A stretch of 64,000 nt of DNA, taken from assembly GCA_043228905.1 (NCBI GenBank), contig JBHGNT010000005.1, positions 8,990,001-9,054,000 of the forward strand. The letters run 5' to 3'. Of this stretch, positions 1 to 9,467 are shown piece after piece. The notes beneath the pieces were generated by a model, which saw only the letters and a program-made list of their open reading frames with translations, did not search any database and had not been told where the DNA came from. How positions within the stretch are numbered: position 1 is the stretch's first letter; each line of letters starts with the position of its first letter. This DNA comes from Azolla caroliniana (lineage: Eukaryota > Polypodiophyta). A program made the position numbers and the translations under genes.

Positions 1-580
1 GTCGGGACGAAGAATCCCATGTAAATCGGGATTTATCCCACATCGTAACGCATCCCTCTCCTTGTTCTATAAAAGGAAGGGATGGTCCCTTGTAGAAGGG
101 TTGCCCATTTTGAGTTAGGAGGGTATACCGTTAGGTTTAGTATTCCGTTTATCTTTTCTTCTTCTTCTTCTTCTTCTTCTTCCCCTTCGTGTTTGCTTAG
201 GGTTTGCTTCCGCTCGGCCTCCTGTGCAAGACCCCGCTCGGCGCGACGAGCCCCAGAGCTCCCCGACGGCGGCTTGGCAGCAGACGACTGCTATAACCTA
301 CCTTGGTCTGGCTTGAAGTCGGGGATGTATTCTTTTTCCCTTGTAATATACATATTTGCATCTGTCTGTGCATATCGGTGTATTTGGTGGTGTCGGAAGC
401 ACAACCCCTTGCTTCCTATGCATAAGAGTCGATGTCACGCGCACGCTCTCCCTCTCCTTTGTCTCTCTCTCTCGCGTTCGGTTGCCTCCAGAACACGTCC
501 GCAGTCGGTTTCTCAGCACCCCTTTTCTCCCTAGTCCGAGACCCCTGTGGTCCCCCCCTTCTGCACGCACGCGCATAACA
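1..580 (+). mobile_element. LTR end of an element mostly outside the window ('F')
   Basis: This has LTR architecture: a TATA box (TATAAAA, 68-74), a pyrimidine-rich stretch with a TTC microsatellite (about 156-186), T-rich transcribed-type sequence, and a CA-ending border (ATAACA, 575-580). Gypsy reverse-transcriptase coding sequence begins right after it, so this looks like the right-hand LTR of an element inserted into element B. ACGCG at 581-585 may be its target duplication; the partner copy is outside the window. Family unknown. A solo LTR is equally possible. Confidence 0.55.
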
Positions 581-585
581 ACGCG

Positions 586-1346
586 ACACCGGCAACCTTC
601 CAACAAATCATCATGGAGATTTTCAGAGAATTCATTCTGGCATTCATGCAGGTGTTCCTGGACAACTTTGTTGTTTATAGCCGGGAAGGGGATCACCTTC
701 AGCACCTCCAACTATGTCTGGAGAAATGTAGGGTTTACCAATTAAGCCTTAACCCGGCAAAATGCGTGTTCGGAGAGTCCAACGGAGCGTTACTTGGCCA
801 CATCGTGAGCAAGGACCGTATTATAGTGGATCCAGACAAGGTCAAAGCTATTTTGGACACACCAGCACCAACCACAGCAAAGGCATTAAGCCGGTTCTTA
901 GGACAAATTCGGTGGCATAGCCGAATGCTCCGGTATCTGGCAGACCCGGCTACACCATTGCATGCCATGGTAAATCGGACACCGTTCCAATGGACGGACA
1001 CAGAAGACAAGGCTTACCGGGCACTAAAAGTAGTATTGTCACAAGCGCCGGTGGTGCAACCTCCGGATTGGTCTAAAGAGTTCCATGTGTTCGTTGACGC
1101 GTCCGACATCGCAATCGGGAGCGCGCTTATGCAACTTACAGAACCTAAGTGGTACCGGCCAATGTATTATGCCAGCCGGAAGCTGTCCCAAGCAGAACGT
1201 AATTATTCCACAACAGAAAGAGAGGCCTTGGGCATTATCTACAGTGTCACCAAGTTTAGACACTATCTGTTGGGAAGGAAATTTTCCTTTCACATAGATC
1301 ATTCGACGCTCCTCTATTTGGTGTCCAAAGCATCACTCACCGGTAT
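586..1346 (+). pseudogene. Gypsy element B: RT palm/thumb and RNase H fragment
   Basis: The reading frame encodes the second half of a Ty3/gypsy reverse transcriptase and the start of RNase H. Visible motifs are the catalytic block FLDN (normally FLDD, so the second Asp is Asn), LGHIVS, FLGQIRWHSR, and the RNase H start FVDASD. It closely matches the equivalent part of element A (about 10.6-11.4 kb). The first part of RT is missing because LTR F interrupts it at 580. The frame is cut at 1346 by insertion of element C and resumes at 23896. The changed active site makes it non-functional. Confidence 0.85.
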
Positions 1347-1801
1347 TATTATAGATCTAGGTACTAAAGTAAGCTTAAGATAAGGATAAAGTAATGATAG
1401 ATAGAAAGGAGAAAGAGAAAGAAGGGTGCCGATCCACCCGACCACCCCCGAGCGAAGGGATCGAGATGGACTCGAGCCTCGATCGGCGTCCCATACCACC
1501 GCCGTGGCGTCGAGTCGTACCTGGTGCTGGCGCGCTCGCTACAAGAGTTCACCCACCACAAGAGCAGAGTCTCGATGTAGTCAAAAGATGATCAAATGAG
1601 GGTAGCTAGGCCTCTTATTTATAGCGACACCCAAGGCCCCCAGGCAAGTTCACACTTGACCTAATGGGTTGTCTCAATCTCGAGGATTAAAAGTAATCCT
1701 CCCCTTCTTTACACTCTCGTTTAACCCTCACACTTATCCACGTGTATAGAATACTACGGTAAATTCTCACCACGAAATATTAAATTGTCATGCTCGTAAC
1801 A
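1347..1801 (-). repeat. 3' LTR of element C
   Basis: It is 455 bp and nearly identical to 23441-23895. On the - strand it starts TGTTACG and ends in ...TATAATA, not the usual CA. A TATA box (TATAAATA on the - strand, around 1614-1623) lies in the middle of the LTR. The integrase frame runs through the PPT and stops inside the LTR, at 1788. Confidence 0.9.
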
Positions 1802-1812
1802 TACTCCCCCTC
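1802..1812 (-). other. Polypurine tract of element C
   Basis: On the - strand the purine run GAGGGGGAG plus TA lies directly before the 3' LTR start TGTTACG. This is the expected position of the plus-strand DNA primer in LTR-element reverse transcription, and it fixes the orientation of C. Confidence 0.85.
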
Positions 1813-1814
1813 TT

Positions 1815-2921
1815 TAAAACATTGCACTCTTGCAATGGAAAGTTAGGGAAATTAGTTCTGAGAGTATTTTCGCGTTCCCATGTGGCATCTTTTATTGATT
1901 TATCCATCCATTTTATTTTAAATTCTCGGATTTCTTTAGTACGTAATTTTTTTGTTTTAATATCGAGAATTCTTTCTGGTACATGTGGTTTAGAAGATAA
2001 TTCTTCAGAAGTAACCAGAGTTTCAGTTGTAACTATATTGTCGCCAGAACCTAGAAGTTCTTTTAGATGACTCACATGGAAGACTGGATGAATTCCAACA
2101 CCATCGGGAAGAGCAAGACGGTAGGCTGATGACCCAATGCATTTGAGGACTGTAAAAGGTCCACAAAACCGTGGGGCTAACTTAGCACACTTACCCATAG
2201 ACAATGTCTTAGAATTGTGAGGTACACGTAAAAATACCTTCTGTCCAGGGTTGAATACACGAGGTTGCCTATGATGATCGGCATAAAAACGCGCTCTATC
2301 TTGAGCTGCTTTTATATTATCTCATGCAATATGCAACATATCTTGCATATCCCGAAGAAAGTTTTGCGTACTTCGTAACTCATCATGATGTATATTAACA
2401 TCAATCGGGGCTCGTGGCTGAAAGCCATACATCAACATAAAAGGACTATATCCCGTCGACGTATGCTTGGAGCTGTTATAAGCAAACTCCAAAATTGGGA
2501 GATAACGTTCCCATTTTGTTGGTTTTGCAACAACGTATGCTCGAAGCATGTCCTCAATAATTTGATTTACTCGTTCTGTCTGTCCATCGGATTGAGGATG
2601 ATCCGTGGAGCTCATGCTCAACGTAGTTTCTAACTTCTTAAAGACTTGCGTCCAGAAGTCACTAGTAAACTTTGGATCTTGATCACTCACGATATCCATC
2701 AGTAACCCATAAAAACGAAATAATTCGTCAACGAATTGGTAAGCCAATTCAGGAGCTGTTACCGTGGTTTTAGTAGCAATAAATCTGGCCATTTTAGTTA
2801 GTCGATCAACGACAACCCAGATGGCATCATGACCTTTTTGGGTGCGAGGAAGGCTAACAATAAAATCCATGGATATACTTTCCCACTTATTATTGGGAAT
2901 GTCCAAGGGATGTAAAAGTCC
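1815..2921 (-). pseudogene. Element C integrase: core and C-terminal region
   Basis: This - strand frame encodes the integrase catalytic core: MDFIVSLP with the first Asp, VSDQDPKF with the second Asp, and HPQSDGQTERVN with the Glu. It is followed by the C-terminal region with KLAPRFCGPF, HPVFHVSHLK and a chromodomain-like tail (IKWMDKSIKDATWE). One in-frame TGA at 2322 (a CGA to TGA change is likely) separates core from tail; otherwise the frame is open. The zinc-binding N-terminus is not here but on the opposite strand at about 3.8-4.0 kb, because the upstream block has been inverted. Confidence 0.85.
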
Positions 2922-4002
2922 TGCGAAGATCTCAAAATGTGAGTTCTTCAAGAAATCCATTACTTATCTTGGACATCTCATAACCGAACGAGGAGTTGAA
3001 ATTGATCCTTATCGCATTGAGAAAATCAAGCTTTGGCCCACTCTTCGGAATATTCGAGAAGTTCGATCATTCCTTGGTTTTGTCAGGTTTTTGCGAAAGA
3101 CTCTTCGTAATTACTCCCAATTGATGACGCCGTTTACTGATCTTTTAAAAGGTCAAACGCGTAAGTCTACAAAACCTATTGTGTGGAATGCTACAGTAGA
3201 CCTCGCCTTTAAGGAACTCAAGGACCTGGTTTGCAAGGCTCCTTCACTTCTTTTACCTGATCCTTCAAAACCTTTTGAGGTTGAAACCGATGCAAGCGAT
3301 TATGCTATAGATGTTGTCTTGTATCAAGATGGTAAACCAATAGCATTCGAGAGTAAGAAACTTGATTCTGCTCAATGTCGGTATACCATTCAAGAAAAGG
3401 AATTATTTGTAGTTATACATGCGCTCAAAACATGGCGCCATTATCTTTATGGAAATCGCTTTGTGGTAACTACGGACCACGGGTCCTTGAAATATTTTTG
3501 TGACCAACAAGACCTGAAAGGTCGTAAGGCACGATGGGCTGATCTCATCCAAGACTTTGATTTTTCCATACAATATCGTAAAGGTTCCATGAACACTGTC
3601 GTTGATGCACTAAGTCGCATCCGTGAAGTTAACACGCTTAGCTTCACTGAAATAACATCAGATCTTTATGATCACCTTCGAGGAAAGTATCCTGATGACA
3701 GTTATTTCGCAAAATATTGGGCAAGAGTTGAGTCTGGAACAAACACCACCACATCCTCGAAGGAATACTTCCACATTGCTAACGGTTTGCTCTACCGTAA
3801 TGGGAAGCTTTGTGTTCCAGATTTACCCGAGGTCAAAAAGAGGATTCTTTTTGAATGCCATGATGCACCCTCAACAGGGCACCCTGGAATACATCGTACA
3901 CTCGTTCTCATCTCCACTCAATTTTATTGGCCTAAGATGCGTCCTGACATACATAGCTATGTGACTAAATATCACCAGTGTCAGGTTAACAAAGCTACGG
4001 GC
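2922..4002 (+). pseudogene. Inverted block: RT thumb, RNase H and integrase N-terminus of a C-type element
   Basis: It lies on the + strand although the rest of C is on the -. The frame starts at the RT connection (KISKCEFFKKSITYLGHL), runs through RNase H (ETDASDYA..., TTDHGSL, VVDALSR) and reaches the integrase zinc-binding region (HPGIHRT...CQVNK). The RT fingers and palm with the catalytic YxDD box are absent. The left border abuts integrase at AGLLHPL on the - strand, exactly where a normal element would continue, so this is an inverted segment or a reinserted piece of a sister copy, not a separate insertion. Confidence 0.85.
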
Positions 4003-4127
4003 ATGACCATTTAATATCCCGTGGTGAGAATTTACCGTAGTATTCTATACACGTGGATAAGTGTGAGGGTTAAACGAGAGTGTAAAGAAGGGGAGGATTA
4101 CTTTTAATCCTCGGGATTGAGACAACC
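4003..4127 (+). repeat. Truncated LTR fragment (first 125 bp of the C-type LTR)
   Basis: It matches the start of the C LTR in + orientation, from ACGGGCATGACC to GAGACAACCCAT. It is fused on the left to the inverted integrase N-terminus and on the right to C protease on the other strand. The right junction shares the short word AACCCATNAGG between LTR and protease, suggesting microhomology-mediated joining. Confidence 0.8.
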
Positions 4128-5167
4128 CATCAGGTAGTTCACTTGGAAAAACATCATGAAAATCATTTAAGATTTCATCAAGTTGTTGTTGTTCAAAATA
4201 TGTTAATTGAACCGAGACATTATCGATATTATAAACGTGAATGTCCGGATCAAGTACACAATAAAATAGAGTAGAACAAGACAACTCAGATATTGATGGA
4301 CACGAGGAAACAATCGAGAGGGATTGTTTTTTAACACATTGAATAAAATGCGTACTATCGTTCAGTACAAAAGAAATGGAATGGCGAACCCAATCTATAA
4401 ATAAAGAAGAGTTTTTATTATAAAACCAGGGATAACCCAGTATTACATTGGTGGTACAAAGATTCATTACATGGAAGTCTACTTCCTCTATATAAGTATC
4501 AATAGAAATTCCTAATGAATGAATCGCCCCGTTGATGTATTGTACTCTTCCATCAGCAAAGTGCACCGTGTAGGTGTGATCACTTACGGTTGGTTGGATT
4601 CCCCATATCTGAACCAAACGATCATTCACAAAATTGTGTGAGCTTCCCGAATCAAATAAAAATTGTACGGGAGATCCATTGATATACCCGTTTGCACATA
4701 GTAAATCATTGGGACCCAATACATAGTGAGGGAAAGAACATTGACAATTACTTAAATGATGTGTATAGACCTGAAGGACATTAGGAATCTGACCTTTATG
4801 GTCTATAGCTTTAGCTTTGTTGTCGTGCTCTTTCCGTTGGAGCTTTCGACATTGATCTTTTGTATGACCCTTCTTTTTGCAGAATACGCAAAAAGGATGT
4901 TATCGCTTACAATCGTGATCCAGGAATTCGTTGGGTGTCTTGCGTTTCCCAACAAATTGTGATTGCTTAGTCCCAGGCGCTTCGTTGGGTTTGTTGTGGT
5001 CCTTCTTTGAAGTGCGTTGATAGCGAAGAACTATTTCAATGGCCTCTTCGAAGGATTTTGGATCCTTATCGTGCACTATCCAGTGATAGTCCGAATTGGG
5101 GATGCCATTGACAAAACAAGCTATCAACCAATTGTCCCCTTCTAGACCTGATTTTTGGATTTGGGTT
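4128..5167 (-). pseudogene. Element C gag C-terminus and protease
   Basis: On the - strand, the gag end carries a CCHC nucleic-acid-binding knuckle (CVFCKKKGHTKDQC, about 4.85-4.89 kb). Then comes a retropepsin with the catalytic FDSGSSHNF and the flap/core region GYPWF. The frame ends in the protease-RT linker (DVFPSELPDG), where it meets the LTR fragment. A stop (TAA) interrupts gag just before the knuckle. The upstream gag half is at 21197-21750, beyond inserted element D. Confidence 0.85.
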
Positions 5168-5172
5168 CTAGC

Positions 5173-5691
5173 TGTTGAGAAGCAAGCTCAACATGGTATG
5201 TGATGCTTATTAGGAAATAAGCTATAGTAGCTATTTAGCTACTTGTGAACATAAAGGAGAAACAACTAATTAGCTACTGACAGCTATTTAGCGACTGATA
5301 GCTAATTAGTTACTAACAGCTATTTAGCGACTGACAGCTATTTAGCTACTGACAGCTATTTAGCGACTGACAGCTAATTAGCTGCATACGTAAGTAACTT
5401 ATTACTTAGGTAAAAAGTAAGAGAGTAGGTAAGTAAGAAAGAAATACAAGAAGTAGAACTCTGAGAGAGAGTGAAGATAGAGAGGTAGAACTCAGAGAGT
5501 GAGAGCAAAAGAGAGAAACAGACGAGAGCAAGTAGAGCTCCGTGGTAATGAAATAGAAGAAGTTTTGGCTGCTACAGAGGTAAGTCTCCTTCCCCCTTCC
5601 CTTCTGTGTTTGAGCACCAAACGATCCAGCACACCACGATCCGTCGCGCACATAAGAAGAGCCCGAGTGCCTTCTTCACGTTTTCTTAACA
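5173..5691 (+). repeat. 5' LTR of element D
   Basis: It is 519 bp, TG...CA bordered. An array of 18-bp units of the type AGCTATTTAGCGACTGAC (six full units plus a partial one, about 5258-5385) lies in the upstream half. The rest is GA-rich leader sequence. It is nearly identical to 20635-21191, apart from two fewer 18-bp units and one fewer GA dinucleotide. Confidence 0.93.
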
Positions 5692-5703
5692 TGGTATCAT
5701 AGC
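5692..5703 (+). other. Primer binding site of element D
   Basis: TGGTATCATAGC directly follows the 5' LTR and matches the standard complement of the initiator-Met tRNA 3' end (TGGTATCAGAGC) with one mismatch. Confidence 0.85.
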
Positions 5704-5830
5704 AGAGTTGCTCATAAAGAAGAGTACAAAAGTGCATAGATCTGAGAAAGGTATTTCTCTATTTGCTGATCTGAATCAGAAAGTTACTTGTTGAAGTAAT
5801 CGTAGCAGAAACCCTTGTTTGGAAGAGATA

Positions 5831-6331
5831 ATGGCTGCAGAGAATGTGGGTCAAATAGTTACAGAGAAACTAGATAAAAACAATTTCCCGGCGTGGAAAT
5901 TTAGAATGACAGATTTCCTAATGGGGAAAGGATACTGGGATTACATTGAAGGAGACCTAGAAGAGGCTCCGGAGATCCCAGAAGAAAATGCCACAGCAGC
6001 ACAGATTAAAGCATTCAAAGACTGGAATCAAGGGGCAAGGAAGGTAATGCATTGGCTCTCACTTAGCATCTCAGATTCGATGCTTGGGCACATACAGGAT
6101 GCTATGCTCCCAAAAGAAGCTTGGGACAATTTGGTAAAACTATTTGCAGTAAACACAAAAGCTAGAAAGCTACATTTGAAGACTGAGCTAAATACCTTAG
6201 AAAAAGGTAAGATGTCAATAAATGAGTATGCCTTGAAAATAAAGAGCATATGTGAATCACTTGCTTCTATCAATGTAAAGATAGAAGATGATGATAAGGT
6301 AGAAATATGCTTAAGAGGCTTAGGACCTCAT
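5831..6331 (+). CDS. Element D gag, N-terminal part (interrupted)
   Basis: Copia gag of the UBN2/DUF4219 type: NFPAWKFRMTDFLMGKGYW near the start, LPKEAWDNLVKLF, and LHLKTELNTLEKGKMSINEY. This protein forms the virus-like particle. The ATG at 5831 is chosen because the upstream extension begins at TTG. The frame runs to LRGLGPHI, where element A breaks it. The continuation (KFKSFKTSMLTRD) is at 16766, in a compatible frame. Confidence 0.88.
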
Positions 6332-6646
6332 ATCGACTCGACCAGTCGAGACCGGAGAAAGCGACACCGGTAACAGAACAGAGCCAGGAACGGAGGGAGA
6401 ACAGGAAGAACCCGGACGAAGCGGTGAGGAAGCACCGGCACCACAGAATCAAGCAGAGCCGGAGCAGCAAATTTTTACGGAACAGCCCACCCAACCGGAG
6501 GTCGGAGACCAGGCAGGCAAGGAACAGGAACAGGAGGAAGGAGCACCACTTGACACCATCGAGCAGAGTGTGCTCGATATTTTGGAGGAAGACTGAGGCC
6601 GGGAGTGGATTCGAAGTGCAAGGCACTTTCCCACGGGCGTGCCATG
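6332..6646 (+). repeat. Partial upstream copy of the gypsy A ORF3 tail
   Basis: These 315 bp match 16063-16377: the last part of ORF3, its stop, and the 50 bp before the 3' LTR, with very few differences. In a simple LTR element nothing internal should precede the 5' LTR. This is a remnant of a second, tandem copy of the element fused directly to copia D gag, with a shared CAT at the junction. Confidence 0.85.
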
Positions 6647-7034
6647 TGTTGGCCGGTCAGAAGAGCAAGGACAAGTGGGAAGGCGGAATCGGATCGGATA
6701 ATAGGAAGTAAATAATAGTAGAATTATTATTCGGAGGGACGGATCCGGTACAGTTGTACCGATCCGGATCCGGACCGATTCGGATGTCGGTTGCCTAAGC
6801 GCACCGATTGTAACCTTGCCGGATGCCTATAAAAGGATCCGATGATTTGTAAAGGGGACGAAAAAGTAATACAATAGTAATTATTGCGTGTTTATCTGTA
6901 TCTCGTATTGTTTACCGTCTGTGCTTAATTGTAATCATCTTACACGTGTAACCTAGCATCCAATCCTTACCACCCCTTTGGAGAAGTGTCGGATAGACAC
7001 CTGTGTTGAGGCTAGTCCAGCCAGACAGACAACA
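6647..7034 (+). repeat. 5' LTR of gypsy A
   Basis: It is 388 bp, bordered TG...CA, with a TATA box (TATAAAA, 6828-6834). The start is fixed by comparison with the LTR of B-prime (32169-32611), which begins at the homologous TGTTACCCGGTC. The downstream sequence TTTTGGCGACCAC is a likely tRNA primer site, but of a tRNA other than initiator Met. Confidence 0.88.
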
Positions 7035-7086
7035 CTATTTTGGCGACCACGATTCCTGCAAAGTGCAGAGGACAACCGGGGGATGG

Positions 7087-9465
7087 ATGTCTAGACCAAA
7101 CAACGACCACATCACCGAACGAGGGAGACGATATACCGAACGCGAGCAACGACGGGAAGCCCTGCAGCAAGCCGTCGACGAGATCCGGCGGGATCGGTCA
7201 TTCTCCAAAACTCTTCGGAGAGTCGCAGAAGAAGCACTGCAGTTCCGGGTTCTGCAAATCCCCGACGAAGGCAGTAGCATAACAAGCCTGCAAGAGGCAG
7301 AAACGATACTGCAGACGCTCGCCGCGGGCGACGGGGACTCGGAAGCATTCGCAACACTTGAGGCGGAGTCGGAAAGCGACGGAAGCGTTGCGTCCCGGTA
7401 TAAAAGCAGCCACGACACACCAAACGACCGGGAGGACGAGGGGTCGGAAGACTCAGTAACACCGGCGCCAGAGGAAGAAATAACCCTGGAATTCGGTGAC
7501 CGGCAATCGCCGAGGAAGGCTGACCGGATACCGACAACAACCGCGAAGGAACTGAAGGAGCAGATACCGACAACACCCGCGGAGGAACCAACGGACCGGA
7601 CACCGGCAACACCCGCGGAGGAACCAAAGGTTCTCACACCAACGCCAACAGCGGACAGAGAGCGGAGGAAACAGGAGAGTCAGTTGGACGACACGATGCC
7701 GTACCCATACCCAAAGTATCGGGATGAGGCCGACGCGGAGGCACACGTGTACGCATTCCTCCAAACATGGGAAGCCAACCATATCTCCCAAAGACTGACG
7801 GAGCCCGAAGCCGAACGATCCAAAGTCGCCGAATTCAGCATAACCTTAGAAGGACCGGCGGCCCAATGGCACGCAAAGCACTTACCGGGCAGCTTTGCCA
7901 CATTCGATGCCTTGAAGGCCAGATTCCTCAGGCTTTTTTACAGAGAATTTGAGCAAAGGGAATTGGTCGGGCAGTTCTACACCACCCGGCAGGAAGAGAA
8001 CGAGACTGTGCCACAATTCATCATTCGGTTTCAGACCCTGCACAGCCAACTGACAAGAGCACCACCCGAAGACGAAGCCAAAGCAGTCTTTTTGGCCGCA
8101 CTGAAAGAGTCACTTCGAACAATGTGCGGAGTCCTTGATTTCCAAACCAGCACAATGGACCAAGTTATTGATCGGGTTTTAGAAATGGACAAGACTAGCC
8201 CCTTCTTGTCGATGGGGATGTTACACCGGGCACTCCCAAAGGAGGAAGACCTGAGGTTCCGACAGGCCTTACAATGTACAACATGCCTAAATTCGGGGCA
8301 CTCAACAGTAGACTGCACCCTGCGGACACAATGTGTGATCTGCAACTCTCGAGCCCATACAACGGACCGATGCGAATATAACCTATTAAATCGGCAGGCA
8401 GCACCGGTTCGACACATAGAACCGCGCAATCAGAACCCGGACGAGGATCGATTCCGGAGAGACGACCGCTACCAACGCGAACGTGGTAACAGATACGCTG
8501 ATAAAAGACGCGACAACTATGACCGAGAGGAGAGACGCAGAGATAGCTACCCCCGGGACCGGTACGACAGAGACGAATCCCCGGAATACGACCGACGCAG
8601 AGAAGAGAGGCAACAAGGATACGCTGATAGAAGACGCGACAACTATGACCGAGAGGAGAGACGCAGAGATAGCTACCCCCGGGACCGGTACGACCGAGAC
8701 GAATCCCCGGAATACGACCGACGCAGAGAAGAGAGGCGACAAGGGAACCGAAATTTTCGACGGAATCAGAAGCGTGGATTTTTCCGAAGAGAGGAACATC
8801 GGGAGGCAGCAAGGAATGACAACCCGGTATCGGTACCGGATAACCGAAAAACCGAAGACGACCGCCACAGCATACCCACCCTCCAAACCGGGGACAAAGG
8901 AGAAACGAGCAACAGTCACAAGGTGTACTGTTATTACTGCCGTAAGGAAGGCCATTATAGTAACCAATGCCCAAGCAAAACCAATGACAAGCAGCCGGAA
9001 GTCAACATGGTTACAGCCGAAATAACAGAACTACAGCAGGTCACAACCCGGTCAAAGGGAAAGACTGCCGAGTGGGAAGCCCAGGAGGCAATCAGAAAAC
9101 AAGCGGCACAATGGATCAAGGAGGCCAATGAACAGAATGCGGCAGAAGTAAGAGACCAAAATATGCCAAAAGACGAAGAAATCATACAGCCAAGAGAAAA
9201 CCCGACGTGGCAAGCGCTACAGGACTGTCAAATCATGCTGTCGTTAGCACGACTACTACAGTTAGTGCCACGATTTACGGCAGACCTACAGGCATCCGTC
9301 GGCAAACCGAAGCTGACGCCAGCACCGGCATTCTTCTCCAACCCGGAGGAAGGACCAGCGGTGGTCGATACAAGTAGCCCGGCGATCACGGCAATCGTGA
9401 AAGGAAAGGAAATTGCTGGAACGATTATTGACGGAGGCTCCGGGGTAAATGTCATCAGCCAATAG
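7087..9465 (+). CDS. Gypsy A gag and start of protease
   Basis: Gag polyprotein of about 790 residues. The ATG at 7087 is used because the open frame upstream lies in the LTR; element B-prime starts at the equivalent ATG (32118). In order: an acidic, proline-rich N-terminus with repeated PATPAEEP-like units; a retrotransposon gag capsid domain (about 7.8-8.2 kb); two CCHC knuckles (8275-8316 and 8332-8373); an Arg/Asp/Tyr-rich segment with a perfect-looking 126-bp tandem duplication (8494-8745); a third CCHC knuckle (CYYCRKEGHYSNQC, 8929-8970); and the protease active site IIDGGSGVNV. A TAG at 9463 ends the frame within protease. B-prime has no stop at this place, so it is a lesion, probably CAG to TAG. 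Confidence 0.88.
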   Translation: MSRPNNDHITERGRRYTEREQRREALQQAVDEIRRDRSFSKTLRRVAEEALQFRVLQIPDEGSSITSLQEAETILQTLAAGDGDSEAFATLEAESESDGSVASRYKSSHDTPNDREDEGSEDSVTPAPEEEITLEFGDRQSPRKADRIPTTTAKELKEQIPTTPAEEPTDRTPATPAEEPKVLTPTPTADRERRKQESQLDDTMPYPYPKYRDEADAEAHVYAFLQTWEANHISQRLTEPEAERSKVAEFSITLEGPAAQWHAKHLPGSFATFDALKARFLRLFYREFEQRELVGQFYTTRQEENETVPQFIIRFQTLHSQLTRAPPEDEAKAVFLAALKESLRTMCGVLDFQTSTMDQVIDRVLEMDKTSPFLSMGMLHRALPKEEDLRFRQALQCTTCLNSGHSTVDCTLRTQCVICNSRAHTTDRCEYNLLNRQAAPVRHIEPRNQNPDEDRFRRDDRYQRERGNRYADKRRDNYDREERRRDSYPRDRYDRDESPEYDRRREERQQGYADRRRDNYDREERRRDSYPRDRYDRDESPEYDRRREERRQGNRNFRRNQKRGFFRREEHREAARNDNPVSVPDNRKTEDDRHSIPTLQTGDKGETSNSHKVYCYYCRKEGHYSNQCPSKTNDKQPEVNMVTAEITELQQVTTRSKGKTAEWEAQEAIRKQAAQWIKEANEQNAAEVRDQNMPKDEEIIQPRENPTWQALQDCQIMLSLARLLQLVPRFTADLQASVGKPKLTPAPAFFSNPEEGPAVVDTSSPAITAIVKGKEIAGTIIDGGSGVNVISQ

Positions 9466-9467
9466 AC

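Noticed and set aside
298-711. 137-codon - strand frame across the F LTR border
   Set aside because: It crosses an insertion junction and runs antisense to LTR and RT sequence; a shadow frame.
586-1346. Endogenous pararetrovirus (caulimovirid) fragment as an alternative to gypsy
   Set aside because: The frame continues into integrase (23.9-26.4 kb) and matches LTR-bearing element A, which caulimovirids would not.
6332-7034. Treating 6332-7034 as a 703-bp LTR of element A
   Set aside because: The first 315 bp are ORF3 coding sequence in the 3' copy, and the B-prime LTR starts at the position homologous to 6647, so the LTR is 388 bp.
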